Shown here piece by piece: positions 13,830 through 26,206 of a stretch of 64,000 nt of DNA. The position numbers were made by a program, and so were the translations under genes. Within the stretch, counting starts at the first letter, position 1. Each line of letters starts with the position of its first letter. Source of the DNA: Aldrovandia affinis. Its lineage: Eukaryota > Chordata > Actinopteri > Notacanthiformes > Halosauridae. The stretch spans positions 2,158,501 to 2,222,500 of the forward strand of contig JAINUG010000011.1 in assembly GCA_029706075.1 (NCBI GenBank), in the 5' to 3' direction. The notes under the pieces were generated by a model, which saw nothing but the letters and a program-made list of their open reading frames with translations, was not told the origin of the DNA and did not search any database.

Positions 13830-16800
13830 TGTTTTTTTCAGTACCTTGCTATCCCCTTCCAAAAAAGAAAATCAGTTTGAGATTCAGCCATGGCAGTCCT
13901 GCCTATGCATTTTCCTAGACACCACTGGCTGCTGGAGACGATTATTTTCTCTTACCATTTAAAGGACTAGTAGTTACACACATCTCCCTTAGCTGCATAG
14001 CTAAAAAGGGAATCCAGTTCACAGTGCCCTTAGCAAACAATTTACTTTAATATACAAATATTGATTTCCAAATCAAGCTGGTGTGTATTTAAACTAGGAA
14101 AGACGCAGGTCCAGCGTAAAGCTATTTACAAAACAGTCCAATTGCAAATGTGTATGCTCACATTGAGCATACACACTTACAAAATGTTATGCCAAAACAA
14201 ATCTCACATGATGAAAATTGCAGAAATGTACAGATTTATTTATTCATCTGCAATAGAATATCATCATAGTGTGTTTTTGATTGCATTTGCAGCTCATTTT
14301 AGACCAAAAGAAAAGGAGCATATCTTAGTCATCATGCAGCTCAAAGGGATTACGGAACGCGCACACATGTGCATTTACCCAAATGAGAACACATTTGGCT
14401 TTAGCTCAATTGATCATATTTTATCTTTTATATTTTATTACAACCCACTTTTCAAAGTAAAACAGATCCAGCTAATAACTTAGTTAATTAATATGGCACA
14501 CCAGTCTAGCTTGTATTAGTATGAAAAAGGGGTGACATTTTTCATACACAATGTAATGTAAAATTGTCGCACTTTACCTGGGAACAGACCCCTGCAAACC
14601 ACTACAGCACACTGCTACCCTGTTGTTAAACATTGTTAGTATAATTTTGAAAATATCATAAAACTATATTACCAAAATAATTTTGAAAATAAAATAGGCA
14701 TAGCTTATCTTAAAGCGTATGTACAGCTGCTCTCCGAAATCAGTGGTCAGCCATTTATTTTACAGTCTTCATTTAATAACTATATCGCAATTTGAACTGG
14801 ATTAAAACATTTTTTAAGACATAAGTATCCTCAGTCAGTCAGATATAGCAATAACTAAACATTTTAAAAAAATCTAGAAATTTGGATATTTGAACTCCGG
14901 AAAAGGAAGCGATCAAAGCCTGAGGTTGTCTGTATACTTGATACATGAAACAATATGCTTAGAGGAAAAAGTGTACCTGGCACAAGACAGAAATACCCTC
15001 AATAAAGTATAACTCTTTAGGCCTCTACCACTATCCCTGTAAACTAATTTACAGAGGAAAAACAGCAAATAATTTGTCCTTCACACACCCTGGGGAATAA
15101 AATGTAACACATTTTCAGGGAAGTGCTTGTGATTATACAGAACTCATTTTAATTTGAAGACTAGAAATTCATACTTTTGGAATGATTTTATTACCTTAAT
15201 CTGTGTTACCCTTGCACACACACACATGCACACACACAAAGAGTAGTAATGGCTCAGATTCCTGAGTGGGGAATGTTTAGTGTTTCACCTCCCCAAGACT
15301 CATACATCTGGCCTGTTTGAAGCTGAGGGAGTGGACAGACTGTGAATACAGTGTCTAACGTGAAGAATAGTGCTTGGAAGATCACAGAGGCTCATGCTGT
15401 GGGCTTGGCAGATGACGTATGTCCAGGCTAAGGCCCAGTTAATGGTCTGAAACCTTTAGCCTCTTGTTCAGCCAGCCACAAGCCCCCCACTATCACAACC
15501 TAACCTGCACATTTGAACATCTGGTGCCACCCACGGGTCTCGTTTCAGCTGAGATCTGTCCATTCAGATTAACTGGAGGAACAAGTACTACACTCCATCC
15601 CCCTACAGTGATACTATATGCAAAATTATATCTAACTGCTAGTCTAATTTTCACCCAGATAAAAAGGATACATTTATTTATTAAGCCATGAATAAATAAG
15701 GTGGATTCATTCTTTATCTTTCTCTGATGGCACAGTTTCCACTGTAGTGGTGTACACAATTCCACTCAAAGAATCAAAGAATCTCTTCTACTAAGTATGG
15801 TAGATTATAACACAACCTGCACAACTGGAAGCTACTCCTCAAAAAAACAACCTGTCAGTGGTTTTTAACGATGCGTAAACCATTACTGTTTCACAAGACA
15901 GGGAAATTACGGGGAATTCCTGTTGCAACAGTGTCACCACATCATAATACTGTGCAATACTGTTCAATATTATCCCCAACCATTCTAGTGCAACATTAAC
16001 AACTCAAAGTTTAATGCACTCACTTCACGTGTCTCCACAAATATGTTCTGATGGTTTTTTTTTAAAGTATCTATGCTGTAGGGAAATATTTCCACTGTAT
16101 TTGGACACCGACATTAAAGAGAATGGGTAACTTCAGACTGCATGAAAAACTAATTAAAGCCACATAACCTTTGAAACATTAAGATACGTGCAGTTATCTT
16201 GAGCCAGCAGCTCTGAGTTGCTGTTGCCTCATATTACCTATCTATTTGTACAAGGTCTTTGAAAATTATTTTTCAGTAACTCTGTAATGTATATCATAAT
16301 ATCATCAGGATGAATGTGCAAGTCAAATAAAATGAAAAAATAAAGATTTTTTCATTTTAATCGTCCCTGTGCAATAAACTGTAAAATAATACACAACATG
16401 GCAAGCACACCCACTGAAATGCTAAATTCATCACTCAGTGAATCTTTTCTCCTCAAGCGTTTCTCAGGAGGGTCTGCATTTGACACAAATAGAAATGTCA
16501 AGACCACCATTGAATTTCAACTCTTTGTTCGTGAATAATCAAGGTCGGTAGCAGCAGAAGTTTACACGGAAGGAATTGTTTTGGAACTGCAGGTTCAGAG
16601 TGATGGTGGGACAATATATGTGCATAACAGCTACACCTGGAGTTTTAAAGAAAACGTGGGTTGCATAATTTGTCCAAGATTTAAATATATGTGTCAAAAC
16701 TGGGGAAGCCTGTTTGTTCAAATTTTAATAACATGATAATAACAAATCACAGAAAGTTTGAACTTTCTTTTGTCTCCATATGAGAAGAGCATGGCTTTTA

Positions 16801-16918
16801 AAAATTGTGTGAAATTGTACACTCAACTATCCCCCCCATGAGACCACCATTCACAACTATGGGACCAGACACTACTCTGGGTGCCGAACTGCCTCCTTTG
16901 AGACAGAACATGCCTAGC
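13830..16918. other. No gene seen; one perfect short hairpin
   Basis: AT-rich single-copy-looking sequence. At 14150-14174 GTGTATGCTCA and TGAGCATACAC form a perfect 11-bp stem with a 3-base loop. A short CA run lies at 15217-15238. The open frame at 14061-14483 translates to sequence with no motif I know. Confidence 0.5.
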
Positions 16919-17141
16919 TGTTGACTATGATTCCAATACACACAGAGAAGCTTTCTGAGCATGTGGCAAACTCATGACGGCTTCCCTTCCTGCTCCCCCT
17001 GGGGTGGACAGCCAATCACCACCCCCGAAGGAGACTCCCAACAAGCCGGGCTGGCGCAGCCGTGAATCGAACCCAGGCCACAGTGGGCAACCTGCACTTA
17101 GAACAAGTGCCTTTACCAGTTGTGCCATCCGGGGGCCTATT
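16919..17141 (-). mobile_element. tRNA-derived SINE, antisense
   Basis: Read on the minus strand from 17141, the element begins with a tRNA-like head. It holds a box A-like TGGCACAACTGGTAAAGGC and a perfect box B, GGGTTCGATTC, about 50 bases later. These are the internal RNA polymerase III promoter elements. A non-tRNA body follows (TTGTTGGGAGTCTCCTTCGG and beyond). The head lacks the paired arms of a working tRNA, so this is a retroposon rather than a tRNA gene. The tail end near 16919 is not sharply defined. Confidence 0.75.
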
Positions 17142-18108
17142 TAAATGAAATATTACGTAATTGGTTGAACAGTATCAATTCATTTTTCCATGTTAAAATG
17201 ATTTTTGATGAAACATATACGTATCATATTTTTAATGTCTGTATATACTTAGCTTAACTAGCATAAAAAAAAAAATATATATACAATATTATAATTGTAA
17301 TTAATGTCATATTAGGACTAGGTTCATCTTGACCTATATTTCTTCTCAATTTACTCAATGATGTCAGACGTCAAGCGAATGGAGCTGTTGTTCTTCATGG
17401 TGCTTTTCCTCTCTGCTCTGTGGTTAGGGAGTGTGGTGAGCCCCTGGGACTCCCCCCTCACAAACACATCTTCTTCCACAGAACAGAAAGGGAGGGTGTT
17501 TGTTTTTCCCCAGTTCTTAAGACCCAGACTTGTTTCAGGATAATTTCACCCCATCTTTGAAATGCCCAATTTGCCATTTTGGTGATAAATTTGAGGTACG
17601 CACAGCAGTGGCATTTGATGTGTATGAGAAAGCTTTGTCTGGAGTCCAAATGAGGAAACCCCTAGTGTTTCTCAGATCCACAGGCTATGATTTACTGTGG
17701 TCAGGGGACAGTCCATCTGGACTGCTGGGTCCACTTCTCTTTGTTTCTCTTGTTCACATGGTGGACCTCTCCATCGCTCCCAAGACAAAACAATGTGTCT
17801 CATATACAACTACAGGAAAATCAAATGAATAAAGTAGAATTTCATCAAAGAACTGAACTCTTTTCAAATCGACTTCTGCTTCCAATGTGTGAGTGGAAAT
17901 AATGTTGGAAGCACTGCATATTAGGTGTAGACAGATCATTGTTTCATTAAATGCAGAAGTGTTTTAAATGATCCTGGCCCATCTAGCTGATGTCCAGCTG
18001 CACAAAAGCTCACAAAGAAAGATTCCAAATCAAAGGACAATTACTGACATTTGTGATTAGGTCACTGAGAATGGAACAAAAAGGGAAACAGAGACTCATT
18101 GGTGACCA

Positions 18109-18110
<2 letters not shown>

Positions 18111-18152
<42 letters not shown>
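18111..18152. repeat. (TC)n microsatellite
   Basis: About 21 TC dinucleotides. Confidence 0.95.
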
Positions 18153-18156
<4 letters not shown>

Positions 18157-18825
18157 GCCTTTCTTTTGACAACAACAACAGTGCACAGTAGCCTTCAGTA
18201 ACCTCCACATCTCCACAAACACAGTTTCCATTGCATGACCAAAACAAAGCCGAATGACGAATGATCCAAAGTCTGAGTCTGTAACAGGAGCAACAGGCAC
18301 AACACGCGCTACCTCTGTGCTGTAAAAGATCATGTTATTTTAGTTTTAGTGTCAATTCCTTTTATTTTTGTATTTCAATGCTAATCAGAATGATAAAAGA
18401 CAGTAGAGCCAATTGCATTTTGAAGACAGACATGAAAGTCACAGCACTCAGCAAGACTCCATGCCCTCTGCTGGAGAGCTCACCTCTGCTGGAGAGCTCA
18501 GAAGCAGTGTCGCTGAGAATATTGATTTCACAGCCTGCAAATTGGTGGAGTTATTAAAGATGGACATTAATTGAGGCAGCTCAGATTAATGGCAAAGACC
18601 CAACAAAAAAGGTCCAGGGGAAAGAAAGCAACAGAGTGAAGCACCAGCAGGGAAGATGGGAGGAAAAGGGGATGAGTTGAGCTTTGAGCAGGGAGGTAAA
18701 AAACCCCTGATCAAAACAAGTAGGGCTCTAAAGAGACTTCAAATGGAACGTCTCCTTTGATATCACAACATGACTTGCCTAAAAGGCATCGTCTCACTTA
18801 AGATATTTTGCAAGCTGATGTCAGC

Positions 18826-18877
<52 letters not shown>

Positions 18878-18907
18878 CACACGTATGTATATATATATAT
18901 ATATATA
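18826..18907. repeat. Compound (AC)n-(AT)n microsatellite
   Basis: AC run to 18872, a short mixed spacer (ATGTACACACGTATGT), then an AT run to 18907. Confidence 0.95.
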
Positions 18908-21079
18908 CTTTTTTATAGAATGACACTCCCTTGCCTTCCCTTGTGCAATTATATTGTCATCTATTTTTTCTAAATGAAAGCTGTCTCTGAAAACAAAGGT
19001 GGATACCATAGAGACCACACTATGGAGGATGTGACATCAATGGGTGTTCCCTGTAATTCTGTCACTCAATCTCTTTCCTTTCTCTCATCCCTAAAGACGA
19101 CTGGCTGGTGTGCGTCTCATTATGAACAAGCCACTGTTCCCCATTCACAAGACCTGTCTGTGTAGCTCAAGTCACAGGAGCCAGTGAGAAAGCCACCACC
19201 AGCTTACCCCTCCCTATATTACCATTGTTATACAGTATCGTCTGCGAGGTAAAGGTTTTGCGCAACTACCCAAAGCCAGGAGAAAATGTGGCCTTTTGAT
19301 ACATCAAGATCTGTGATTCAAAGAAAAGTCATTCGGTCTAGATTTAGAAGAAAAAAATCATATTGAAGTGCTAGATTTTCAACTGCACACGCTGCTATAT
19401 ATAGCCTCGGCATAATTACATGTCAGGTTCTGATTCAGAATCTGAAATACATTCCGGGTCCAGACATATTTCATCCTGCCAGTCCAGGCATTCATTAAAC
19501 GGAGAGACGGAGCTGAGGAACAGCATGCCGGGAAATTACCTCTCAGTACCGGATGAGAGTGAGAGGAAGATGAGGAGCAGGTGACGGTAGCCTGGAGACA
19601 TTAATGAAATAATGATAAGGCTCCCATCATGCGGTTATATTAAGGCTTACCCAGAGACAGAATCTGGCCAAACTAGACTTTACTGTACGAGCTACAGTAA
19701 GAAGAACAGCGCTCAACCCTGACAGCCTAATTTGCCCGACCGACCGTGAGCACTTTGTTTGAGCCACCTTTCCTTGCCTTTTCTGGCTGCTACCTGGGAC
19801 GGGCGCCACAGTTCCCATATCACAAAACGTCGATCACCACAATCGAGCGTCATCGTAAACAGTGCGCCGATAGCATCAAGCAGGATCACTGACATGCACT
19901 ATTCCCCACTCTTCGTTTGAAAATCTGCAGCAGGCGTCCAGGTTACAAACGTAACCCGAGGGATTTACGGCTGCGTTACGAAAAGGTGCAGCGCTGTTGC
20001 GCAAAAGACAGGAGCGAACAAAGTATAAGAGGGGTGATAAATAAAACAGCTGACAGTGAGGCCACTGACGTCTGAGGGCTCCCAGTATGTTTCCAGTTCA
20101 GACTTGTTTAACGGCCCCGCCCTCTGGCCCTCCCTGGTCACTGTACAGTCTTACCATTCCTCCCCTATCGTCTGTAGTTTTACATAAATAACTGAGTAGA
20201 ATAGAATAGAATTCACACACACACAACACACTGTGTATCTCACAATACACTGAAACAAATGCACACCCAAATACACTCAATCAGACTTATAGCTACAGTG
20301 AGGAATGAGCACTGAAATATCTCAGTGCAGTAAAACCATGTTATTGTGGTGAAGGAGTGGTTTTGTTGCAAAACCACTGTAGATTTACAATGATATGCCT
20401 GCCACTAAATATATATTTCCTGAAGGACATGGAGGTGGAAGGTTCTTCTGGTCAAATCTGATGCATGCAATGGCATTATGTAAAGGCAATGGCAGGTATG
20501 GATACATCATATATTGTTACCCATTTGTTGAATTTATTTAAGGAATATGCAATTATTTTCAATTTCTAACAAATTACATTTTCAAATCATTTTGTGTGCA
20601 GGTACACATATATAATTTCTGAAGACATATTGTAAGTCATAAAACCTTAAAACAGAATTTGGGGTTTTGAATTTTGGAAAGGTTTTGCTGCTTGGGGTTT
20701 TGGCTTTTATTAAATATAAACGTACATTTCCTAAAAACCATGCTTAAACCAAAAAAGAAATCACGTCCCCCTTTGTCTTTTTAAATGGAATAAAATCCAT
20801 GTAAACGCAAGTACTGCTATGAACTCACTTTGCCTCGATCTCCCCTTCAGAATCCAGCTGGTAGCTAACCTTTAGGCATCTCTCTTTCCAACCCAATAAA
20901 GTCTAGGGGCAGAGGAAATATCAGAGAATATCAAAAGAAGCTTTTGCTCCAGGAGGGATGTCTCCCCGTTCGTCTTTTACATTTTAAAAGCATTATATTT
21001 GACAGCTCTAAACTAAATACAGTCTCTTTATTCTACCTTCCAAGCAGATAAAGTTTCCACTTTAATAGCAAATATAATT

Positions 21080-21325
21080 TTTTTTTTTTTTGTTTCAGAT
21101 TTTTTCATGTTTTTCTCCCAATTTGGTAGCCAATTAAACTCTCTATTTATTTCGATTTACCCTCCCCACATGAGTCATGCCTCATTTCTATGAAGCAAGC
21201 TAATTCTCCAAGGGCAGCGAACTCCGTTTCCTTCAAGATGGAATTCACCCACCCACGTTCTGGAGACGTCCCTTACGTGCTTCATGGCGGACCCGAGCTG
21301 GGAACCTCAACCTCTAAAAGCTTTA
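21080..21325 (-). mobile_element. A-tailed SINE-like retroposon, antisense
   Basis: On the plus strand it begins with about 13 T, the complement of an A tail. CTCCCAATTTGGTAGCC follows, a word I associate with dispersed fish retroposons. The far end reads, on the minus strand, GAGGTTCCCAGCTCGGGTCC, a degenerate box B-like word. Length and tail suit a 5'-truncated SINE. Target duplications were not found. Confidence 0.45.
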
Positions 21326-21373
21326 ATTCACACGAGCACCTCGACCATTATCTTCACACGAGCACCTCACACA

Positions 21374-21445
21374 CAAAACTTGCACATTTTTATTGACACC
21401 CCCCCATTGCACTGCCCAACCCATGTTGACCCACCCAACTTCAGT
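21374..21445. repeat. Relic of the GGGCCC-ended element seen at 61-63 kb
   Basis: AAAACTTGCA...TTTTTATTGACACCCCCCCATTGCACTGCCCAACCCATG resembles 63145-63215 (AAACTTGCA...TTTTCATTGTCACACCCCCTATTGCGCTGCCCAACCCATAG) in the same orientation. Neither terminus is preserved here. Confidence 0.5.
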
Positions 21446-21834
21446 TGTCAAACATTGCTTTCATCATTAACTTTGAATAGAGCCTCGTTTCCAAAAATTC
21501 TAATAAAAACTGTGGTACATATGAAACTTGGCTTTTTCATCAGTGTTCTGGTCCCTTTAAAAGCCCAACATGTTATCATTTGGTTAGAAACTATAGACGA
21601 CTGACAAGCAAAAAAAGATGTCTTACAAAATTCTAACGATATTCATTTGTCTTTTTAATAAAACCTAGAGAACAGATTTGTATGAAATTGTGAAGATTAG
21701 GTTGAATAGTATTTGTCCTTTGCCCCCACCCAAAAAATCTACATTGGTGCTGGAAATACATAAGGGGAAGACTTTCGGATTTTCGGATTCTGAATCTAAA
21801 TGCTGTGCAACCGTTATCTAAACGCTGCGCAACT

Positions 21835-21980
21835 GGTTCTGTGTGGCTCAGTAGGTGGAGAATGCCGCTGACAACACTTTGGTTGTGGGTGCAATTCCCA
21901 TTGGGACCACACATACTGAAAAATGTATGCATTTACTACATGTCGCTTTGGATAAAAGTGTCTGCTAAATGGAATATATA
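21835..21980 (+). mobile_element. tRNA-derived SINE, copy 1
   Basis: The head GTGTGGCTCAGTAGGTGGAG is box A-like; GGTTGTGGGTGCAATTCCC is a mutated box B. The body ends with TCGCTTTGGATAAAAG and TCTGCTAAATGG, the conserved tail of a widespread teleost SINE group shared with a partner LINE. It is full length, about 145 bp, and lies in inverted orientation to copy 2. Confidence 0.85.
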
Positions 21981-22301
21981 CTGTCACAATGTGCTATCAA
22001 GTTCATTTCCAGTAAAAAAAAACCTGGAAAAATAGGTCCCATACATATTTACAAAAAAGACCATATCCATAAATTCACATCACATTTTAAATGGTCATGC
22101 ATGGTAGCAAAACAACAAAAAAAAGCTTATGGGCTGTATCCATCCTCTGCATTGTTGTTGCTTGCGTCATCCATTATCTGCAGATGGAAGGCATGCATGG
22201 ACATGTTGCGGTTCTTCACCTTTCCTATCCAAGCTGGGAGAGCCTCCACCATTGAACTGAAGAACAGGGAGCATGGTTGCAGGGAAATCTTAATGTATAA
22301 T

Positions 22302-22452
22302 ATAATATATGCCATTTAGCAGATGCTTTTATCCAAAGCGACTTACAGTAGTGAATGCATACATTTTTCAGTATATGTGGTCCCAGTGGGAATTGAACCC
22401 ACAACCTAAGTATTGCCAACGCCATGCTCTACCTACTGAGCCACACGGAACC
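22302..22452 (-). mobile_element. tRNA-derived SINE, copy 2, antisense
   Basis: Plus-strand order is CCATTTAGCAGATGCTTTTA then CCAAAGCGACTTACAG. The box B complement GGGAATTGAACCC and the box A complement CTACCTACTGAGCCACAC follow. Together with copy 1 it forms an inverted pair separated by about 320 bp. Confidence 0.87.
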
Positions 22453-23510
22453 ATAAAATGTGTACCAGTATAAAATGTGGATGTGCTGCCAAACCAGTCT
22501 CACTCGAATACTGGCTAATTGAAGGTTAGTTTGATTGAATATACCAACAGAACTCATCTCATGGAGCATGCCCTTACTCTGGATGACCTTGTTCTATCTT
22601 GCTGCAAAGGCCTTCCTTTTACGTAACACTACTAAAATGATAAATCATGTCTCTTTGTATTTTGACAGGAGGAAAGCAGTTTGCAATTATGGAAGTATTT
22701 TGTGGTAGAGGTTTTGTAAGAATTGTATTCAAAATGTAAATACATTTTATATGTCAATACCATTTAGGCAGTTGTGTGAGTGGTTAATCGTTAATTTTGT
22801 ACATAATGTCCAGAAGGTTTTTTAGTTTGAAAATTGTGTTCTAAATAAAATAAAATAAAATGACAAACAAAACATGACACTTCTGATATTTCTGTGCCAA
22901 TGCCAAGCCAATCCAAACGTTCACTGCCATAGTTTTTAAGTTCTCAGCGTGGGAACTGACATCTTAGCATGTACGCTTTTGGCACAGGAAGAGTGAGTCT
23001 CTGCAACATCGGACAGACAGAAGATGTGGGGTAAGCCTATTTTCAATCAGCAAAGATGAGGGGCGTATGTGCGTGATCCAAAAACATTTGAACGCGGCGA
23101 AACATGAGATGTGGTGACATAATAGGACTCAATGAACTGTGCCCTGATTTTTCAGAATGAGAGCACTCTGAATATGCTCGTTTGTGTATGCATGCTTGTA
23201 TCTATGGCTGTGTGCGTGCGCGTGTGCGTGCTTGTGTGTGTTTCTCTGGGATTTGGCTGGGCACAGCAACGCAGCTGCACTCCCTGACTGCCTGCATTGT
23301 TGAAATTCCAGCTTCCCCTGTCTGCCTCCACCTGGACTCCTGCCAAAGTACATTTTCCACTTTTTTCTTTTTTTTACTCCCCCACGCCACTCCCTTTTTT
23401 TATTAGCTGCATGTGTCACCTTTGTTCCAAAGAGGTGACATAATTGAGCAGGCAATTTCCATGGATTCCTGGACCAACGTTTGCTCTGTGTTCCAGTTTG
23501 GTTCTATATC

Positions 23511-23545
<35 letters not shown>

Positions 23546-24972
23546 GAAGGAAGTGGGTATAAATGAGAGAGAAGTAAGGCAAGATAAGAAAGATTTATGA
23601 ACTTATTAATACAGCACATTTTTTGCACTTATAAAGAACATGAAAATCATTACCGAACATTTGGATTGAATTCAGGCTCTAGAAGCAAGTGCATTTTATA
23701 TTTTGAAATATTTATGGTTTGAAATATTGTGATGGAAATGCTGGCGTAATGAATGTGTCATATAGCGCACATTCACACAGACCGCAGAGCAGCAGCTCTT
23801 CAAAGGCTCTGATCGTGCTGCTGCAGCAGTTCTGCTCACTCGACCATCTGGCGAGTTGCATGTGAAGCTTGCATCCATCCCCTTGCAAAAACAATATGGA
23901 GATCCACTCGGGAGAGTCCAGTTTGACATATACAAGAAACAGAAGTAGTCGGGAACATACTGGCATGTTATGGGTAAATGTTCAACTCATCTGAGGAGCG
24001 TCATGGCAGATAATGAAAGTCAGAATTATGGTCATTGCTGGTGTGGAGTCCCACTCAGTGCCTATTACAGGCATAGAGCAATTCGCTTTTTTTAAACAGA
24101 GCCTGGAGCAATCCCAGCCTGTCTCTGGAGAGACTGCTCCTACACAGAGCTCTATTGTGGAATGGAAATCACCTGGTGATAGCGCTCTCATGTCATAATC
24201 TGGAAGGGACCTGTTCACATTCCCCTGAACACATTTGGGCCTTTATTGGCACATGCTGTGAGATGGTGGCGTGTTATTGAGGTCAAAATAACAAGGTGCT
24301 AAGTTTGAACATGCGACACCTGTGTGCTGAAAACGGTTTCATCCAAGTACGATTTTCTTTGTCATCTCTCAACCAAACAACAAAGTATTTTGTGAATAAC
24401 ACAGACTAATGTTAAATCAAAGACCAGCTGAGAGAAGTAGGATGAGGCATATTAATGATGCATTTGGAATATCTTGATATTCATATTCACACCAGCACAC
24501 AGCAAAATGTTTAAGCCCTGATGGACTCATATGAGCTCTGTTAAGAGTTAGATTTTACGTGAACATGTTGACACACTGTAGACACGTACATTCAGATATT
24601 CTCAAACCACAAGCGTACTGAATTTGACTCATGGGGGAAAATATCTGTCACAATCAGGCACATTTTGTCAAGCTGTCATCCTACCTCAATTCACGAGATG
24701 AACATTGATGTTCCAGTTTTCTGTGATGTGCGTACTGTACCATGCTCTGTTCATCTCTCACTTCTGTCTCATGTCTTCACTCCATGGGCAAACACCACCC
24801 AAATGCAACAGATCCCAAGAGCTCACAAGATAAACTTTAGCACCCCTAGAAGCCATACAGGTTTTACTCTCATTTAACAATGTTTGCCAGATCATTATAC
24901 AGATGGATATATACTTGAAAACTTGAATATAAACTTGTGATCTCACTCACACATATGCACGCACACACACAC
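22453..24972. other. No gene seen; one (AG)n tract
   Basis: Single-copy-looking sequence with an (AAAAT)n-like stretch near 22842-22860. A GT-rich run lies at 23190-23245. No exon or repeat family supported. Confidence 0.5.
23513..23542. repeat. (AG)n microsatellite
   Basis: About 15 GA dinucleotides followed by G-rich sequence. Confidence 0.95.
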
Positions 24973-24973
24973 A

Positions 24974-25149
24974 CTAGGGTTTTTATCATCCAAATATGGG
25001 GCAGAAGGTGGGGCACTGGGGACAAAGTGGGCATGGTGTTGTATGGATGTAAATCAACACATACTGTATATTGTAACATGGACAAGGAACAAATTTTGAC
25101 CCAAGAATAGGACCTCCCGGCTAATACTTGATAGTTGGCAACCCTAACA
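24974..25149. mobile_element. Possible small MITE inserted in a CA repeat
   Basis: ACACAC-TAGGGTTTTTATC on the left and GGCAACCCTAACACACAC on the right give short terminal inverted repeats (TAGGGTT). CA-repeat sequence flanks both sides, as if an element had inserted into the microsatellite. No open frame inside. The repeats are short, so this is tentative. Confidence 0.35.
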
Positions 25150-25570
25150 CACACACAAGCACTCATTCTAAAACACCTGCCTAATATACTTTTGAGGTTT
25201 TGTGGAATGAGATGTAAAGGCTTATAGTTTGAAAGACAAACACACATTTATCAATGTTGGCTGATCAGTTAGATGAAAGTACTAAGTAGGCATCACACCA
25301 ATAAACCAATGGAGCAATAAGGGGCTAGTGCACGTAAACAGTGATCTGTAATTCTACAGGACAAAATGGGAGACCACTCACAGGTGGAAATTCAGAGATG
25401 CAGCTGTGTTCTAGTTCTTTGCTGTACTTCCGTTGCTTTGGAGATTCAAACATGAAGTGAGATAAAATGGAAAAGGTGGTGTGGAAGTCTGGACAGGGGA
25501 ATCGGGGCAATTAACGGCCACGCCTATTAGTAGGGCAGCCAGCGCACACACCTGTGTGACATCATTATGT

Positions 25571-25722
25571 GGTTCTGTGTGGCTCAGTAGGTAGAGCATG
25601 GCGCTAACAACGCTTAGGTTGTGGGTTCGATTCCCACTGGGACCATATATACTGGAAAATGTATGCATTCACTACTGTAAGTCGCTTTGGATAAAAGCAT
25701 CTGCTAAATGGCACATATATAT
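25571..25722 (+). mobile_element. tRNA-derived SINE, copy 3 (best preserved)
   Basis: Head GTGTGGCTCAGTAGGTAGAG (box A) and perfect box B GGGTTCGATTCCC. Tail TCGCTTTGGATAAAAGC and TCTGCTAAATGGC. It is the least mutated of the three copies and therefore the likeliest guide to the family sequence. Confidence 0.9.
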
Positions 25723-25956
25723 CTTCTTGATGTACCAGAGTGTGTAAATCTGCTCTGCTTTCTCAGTAGGTGGCTGGAACACAGGAGCTGAATACAGAGT
25801 GAGAGGAACTGCGAGACCCTGAAAATAAAGGCAAATGAAAAGTAGCGAATGTTTGTGTATAGTGTTTTGCCAAAGTGCACTTTATATTTAGTTTGTTATT
25901 TTGATTTATTGTTTATCGTTTATTGACTTATTTTTAGCTGGAACTCTAGAGAGAGA

Positions 25957-26206
<250 letters not shown>

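Larger units (their letters stand above)
17146..21069. other. No gene seen; microsatellites and a short tandem duplication
   Basis: Contains the (TC)n at 18.1 kb and the (AC)n/(AT)n at 18.8 kb listed separately. An exact tandem duplication of an 18-bp unit, CCTCTGCTGGAGAGCTCA, lies at 18465-18482 and 18483-18500. Sequence from 19.4 to 20.1 kb is more CpG-rich and may be regulatory, but no exon is supported. Confidence 0.45.

Noticed and set aside
17040-17141. tRNA gene on the minus strand
   Set aside because: Same reason: it is the head of a SINE with a non-tRNA body.
25571-25645. tRNA gene
   Set aside because: Box A and box B are present but the cloverleaf arms do not pair and the SINE body and tail follow directly.
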